NCBI GenBank assembly: GCA_023392475.1
Contig: JAEVZA010000248.1
Span: 1-29,183, forward strand
Direction: 5' to 3'
From: Actinomycetes bacterium
GTDB lineage: Bacteria; Actinomycetota; Acidimicrobiia; Acidimicrobiales; Microtrichaceae
DNA length: 29,183 nt
Below are positions 28,316-29,183 of the stretch, piece after piece; the stretch's first letter is position 1; each line of letters opens with the position of its first letter. The position numbers were made by a program, and so were the translations under genes. The notes beneath the pieces were generated by a model, which was not told the origin of the DNA, did no database searches, and worked only from the letters and a program-made list of their open reading frames with translations.

Positions 28316-28747
28316 TCAGCCCTCCTCGTCGACCGGCGCGAACGCGAACGTCACGATCTCGGTCCCGTCGGGGTCGGTGCGGAACGGCACGATCCGCAGC
28401 TCGACCTCCATGTCGATGTGCAGGCGCTCCGGGTCCGACTCGGTGAGCCGGGACTCGACGCGCACCTCGTCGCCGAGCTGGACGAGGCCGATCCCGTAGG
28501 GGCGGAACGTCTCCGGGGTCTCGCCGCCGGCGTAGGGCTCCTTCGGGAGGAAGCCCTGGGTCGTGAAGGTCCAGAGGGTGCCGCGGCGGGGGAGCAGGTG
28601 CTCCTCGACCTCCAGGGAGCCGCACCGCGCGCACGAGCTGGGGCGGGGGAAGGTCACCGAGCCGCACTCGGCGCAGCGGCCGCCGATCAGCTGCGGCTCG
28701 TCGGCCGGCCAGGTGAAGACGTCGGGTGCGAACGCGACGGGTGGCAC
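28316..28747 (-). CDS. DUF35 / OB-fold zinc-ribbon protein
   Basis: This is a 143-residue protein. The rubredoxin-like zinc ribbon has Cys25, Cys28, Cys39 and Cys42 (RCAECG...CARCG). The OB-fold DUF35 domain follows (about 48-140), with GTLWTFTTQGF, YGIGLVQLGDEVRVESRL and VELRIVPF. Such proteins bind thiolase-fold partners and help place the acyl-CoA; in steroid degradation the DUF35 part of ChsH2 is needed by the Ltp2 aldolase. GTG at 28747 is chosen because GGAGGAG lies at 28756-28750. The upstream in-frame extension would cross the operator and -10 box. It is first of the two-gene operon. Confidence 0.9.
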   Translation of the reverse strand: MPPVAFAPDVFTWPADEPQLIGGRCAECGSVTFPRPSSCARCGSLEVEEHLLPRRGTLWTFTTQGFLPKEPYAGGETPETFRPYGIGLVQLGDEVRVESRLTESDPERLHIDMEVELRIVPFRTDPDGTEIVTFAFAPVDEEG

Positions 28748-28775
28748 TGCTCCTCCACGGGTCCGAGGTGACCGG

Positions 28776-28806
28776 ACCGTAGCACCGATTTCGACATCGA
28801 CGTCGA
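28776..28806 (-). promoter_or_regulatory. Operator and -10 box of the DUF35-thiolase operon
   Basis: On the minus strand TCGACGTCGATGTCGA (28806-28791) is followed nine bases later by TACGGT (28781-28776), 28 bases before the GTG at 28747. The 12-base core GACGTCGATGTC is identical and in the same orientation relative to transcription as at 22321-22332. The two promoters appear to be one regulon. Confidence 0.55.
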
Positions 28807-28823
28807 GATCGGAAGGCCGCGCG

Positions 28824-28841
28824 GCGCGGGAGATCCCGCGC
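28824..28841 (-). terminator. GC hairpin downstream of the partial enoyl-CoA hydratase
   Basis: GCGCGGGA / TCCCGCGC with a GA centre forms an 8-bp inverted repeat 30 bases after the hydratase stop (minus strand) and upstream of the DUF35 promoter. No T-tract follows. Confidence 0.4.
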
Positions 28842-28870
28842 GCTCGCATCACAGAACGGTCAGGGGAGGG

Positions 28871-29183
28871 TCAGCAGGGGGCGTCGAGGTCGTCGACGAC
28901 CTCGTCGACGAGGCCCCAGGCGAGCGCCGTCGCGGCGTCGACCCGCTCGCCGGTGAGCGCCATCCACGCCGTCCGGGCCGCACCGATGCGTCGCGGCACC
29001 GAGACCGTGCCGCCGGCCCCGGGGACGAGGCCGTACGCCAGCTCGGGCAGTGAGCACCACGTGCCGGGTGTGGCGACGACCCGGTCGGCGAACGCCGCCA
29101 CCTCGATGCCGGCGCCGACGCACGCGCCGTGCAGGAGCGCCGTCGTGGGCACCGGGACGCGGTCCAGCGCCGCGCCCGGGTGG
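28871..29183 (-). CDS. Enoyl-CoA hydratase/isomerase, C-terminal part (5' end outside window)
   Basis: The reading frame stays open to the window edge, so at least 104 codons are present and the start is outside. The visible part carries LHGACVGAGIEVAAFADRVVA, TWCSLPELAYGLVPGAGGTVSVPRRIG, and LTGERVDAATALAWGLVDEVV. Unlike the two other crotonases in the window, both hydratase glutamates are present (GAGIE and LPE). It is therefore the best candidate for a genuine enoyl-CoA hydratase here. An internal GTG at 29152 is not a credible start because the upstream codons encode the usual Pro-x-Pro-Thr approach. The protein appears truncated after LVDEVVDDLDAPC, shorter at the C-terminus than typical hydratases (about 250-260 residues). 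Confidence 0.85.
   Translation of the reverse strand, partial: HPGAALDRVPVPTTALLHGACVGAGIEVAAFADRVVATPGTWCSLPELAYGLVPGAGGTVSVPRRIGAARTAWMALTGERVDAATALAWGLVDEVVDDLDAPC

Noticed and set aside
1..29183. tRNA, rRNA, CRISPR arrays or riboswitches
   Set aside because: No clover-leaf, rRNA-like, spaced-repeat or recognisable riboswitch sequence was seen. No gap between genes exceeds about 200 bases.

Overview
This is a very GC-rich window from what is almost certainly an actinomycete. Supporting signs are dense overlapping coding, many GTG starts, TANNNT -10 boxes only 6-8 bases upstream of start codons (leaderless transcripts), a predicted F420-type LLM oxidoreductase, and FadE-type acyl-CoA dehydrogenases. 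A deep-branching class such as Acidimicrobiia is plausible, but I cannot prove it from this sequence. The window looks like a catabolic island for an aromatic or polycyclic (steroid/terpenoid-like) carbon source. No ribosomal, tRNA, CRISPR or phage genes are visible.

Left edge (1-103): the end of an IS481-like insertion sequence, with the first 16 codons of its transposase leaving the window.

Aromatic block (129-8304): a complete meta-cleavage set is split over several transcription units. It comprises an extradiol dioxygenase (2156-3016), a meta-cleavage-product C-C hydrolase (7459-8304), 2-hydroxypentadienoate hydratase (3013-3807), 4-hydroxy-2-oxovalerate aldolase (129-1154) and acylating acetaldehyde dehydrogenase (1154-2053). 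An IclR regulator, a Rieske oxygenase coupled to a VOC-fold protein, and a SnoaL-like protein lie among them. Inferred flow: ring hydroxylation, extradiol cleavage, hydrolysis to 2-hydroxypentadienoate plus an acid, then pyruvate and acetyl-CoA.

Oxidation/CoA block (8358-19252): two SDRs, three acyl-CoA dehydrogenases, an LLM oxidoreductase, a double-hotdog MaoC-like hydratase, a crotonase, a GntR/FCD regulator and a CoA ligase. Many genes are divergent around very short promoters, and several convergent pairs end in strong hairpins.

P450 and second CoA block (19355-29183): a minus-strand operon P450-ferredoxin-SDR-CMD. Divergent from it is a plus-strand run crotonase-CoA ligase-CoA ligase-TetR. 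A DUF35/thiolase-fold pair and a 5'-truncated canonical enoyl-CoA hydratase follow. These fit side-chain or ring-fragment activation and beta-oxidation-like or retro-aldol shortening.

The most notable structure not explained by the genes is regulatory. A 16-base near-palindrome plus TACGGT -10 is shared by the crotonase (22397) and DUF35-thiolase promoters. A RAACGNNGTTC box is shared by the iclR and P450 promoters. A 25-base divergent promoter (15597-15621) has two overlapping leaderless -10 boxes inside one inverted repeat.
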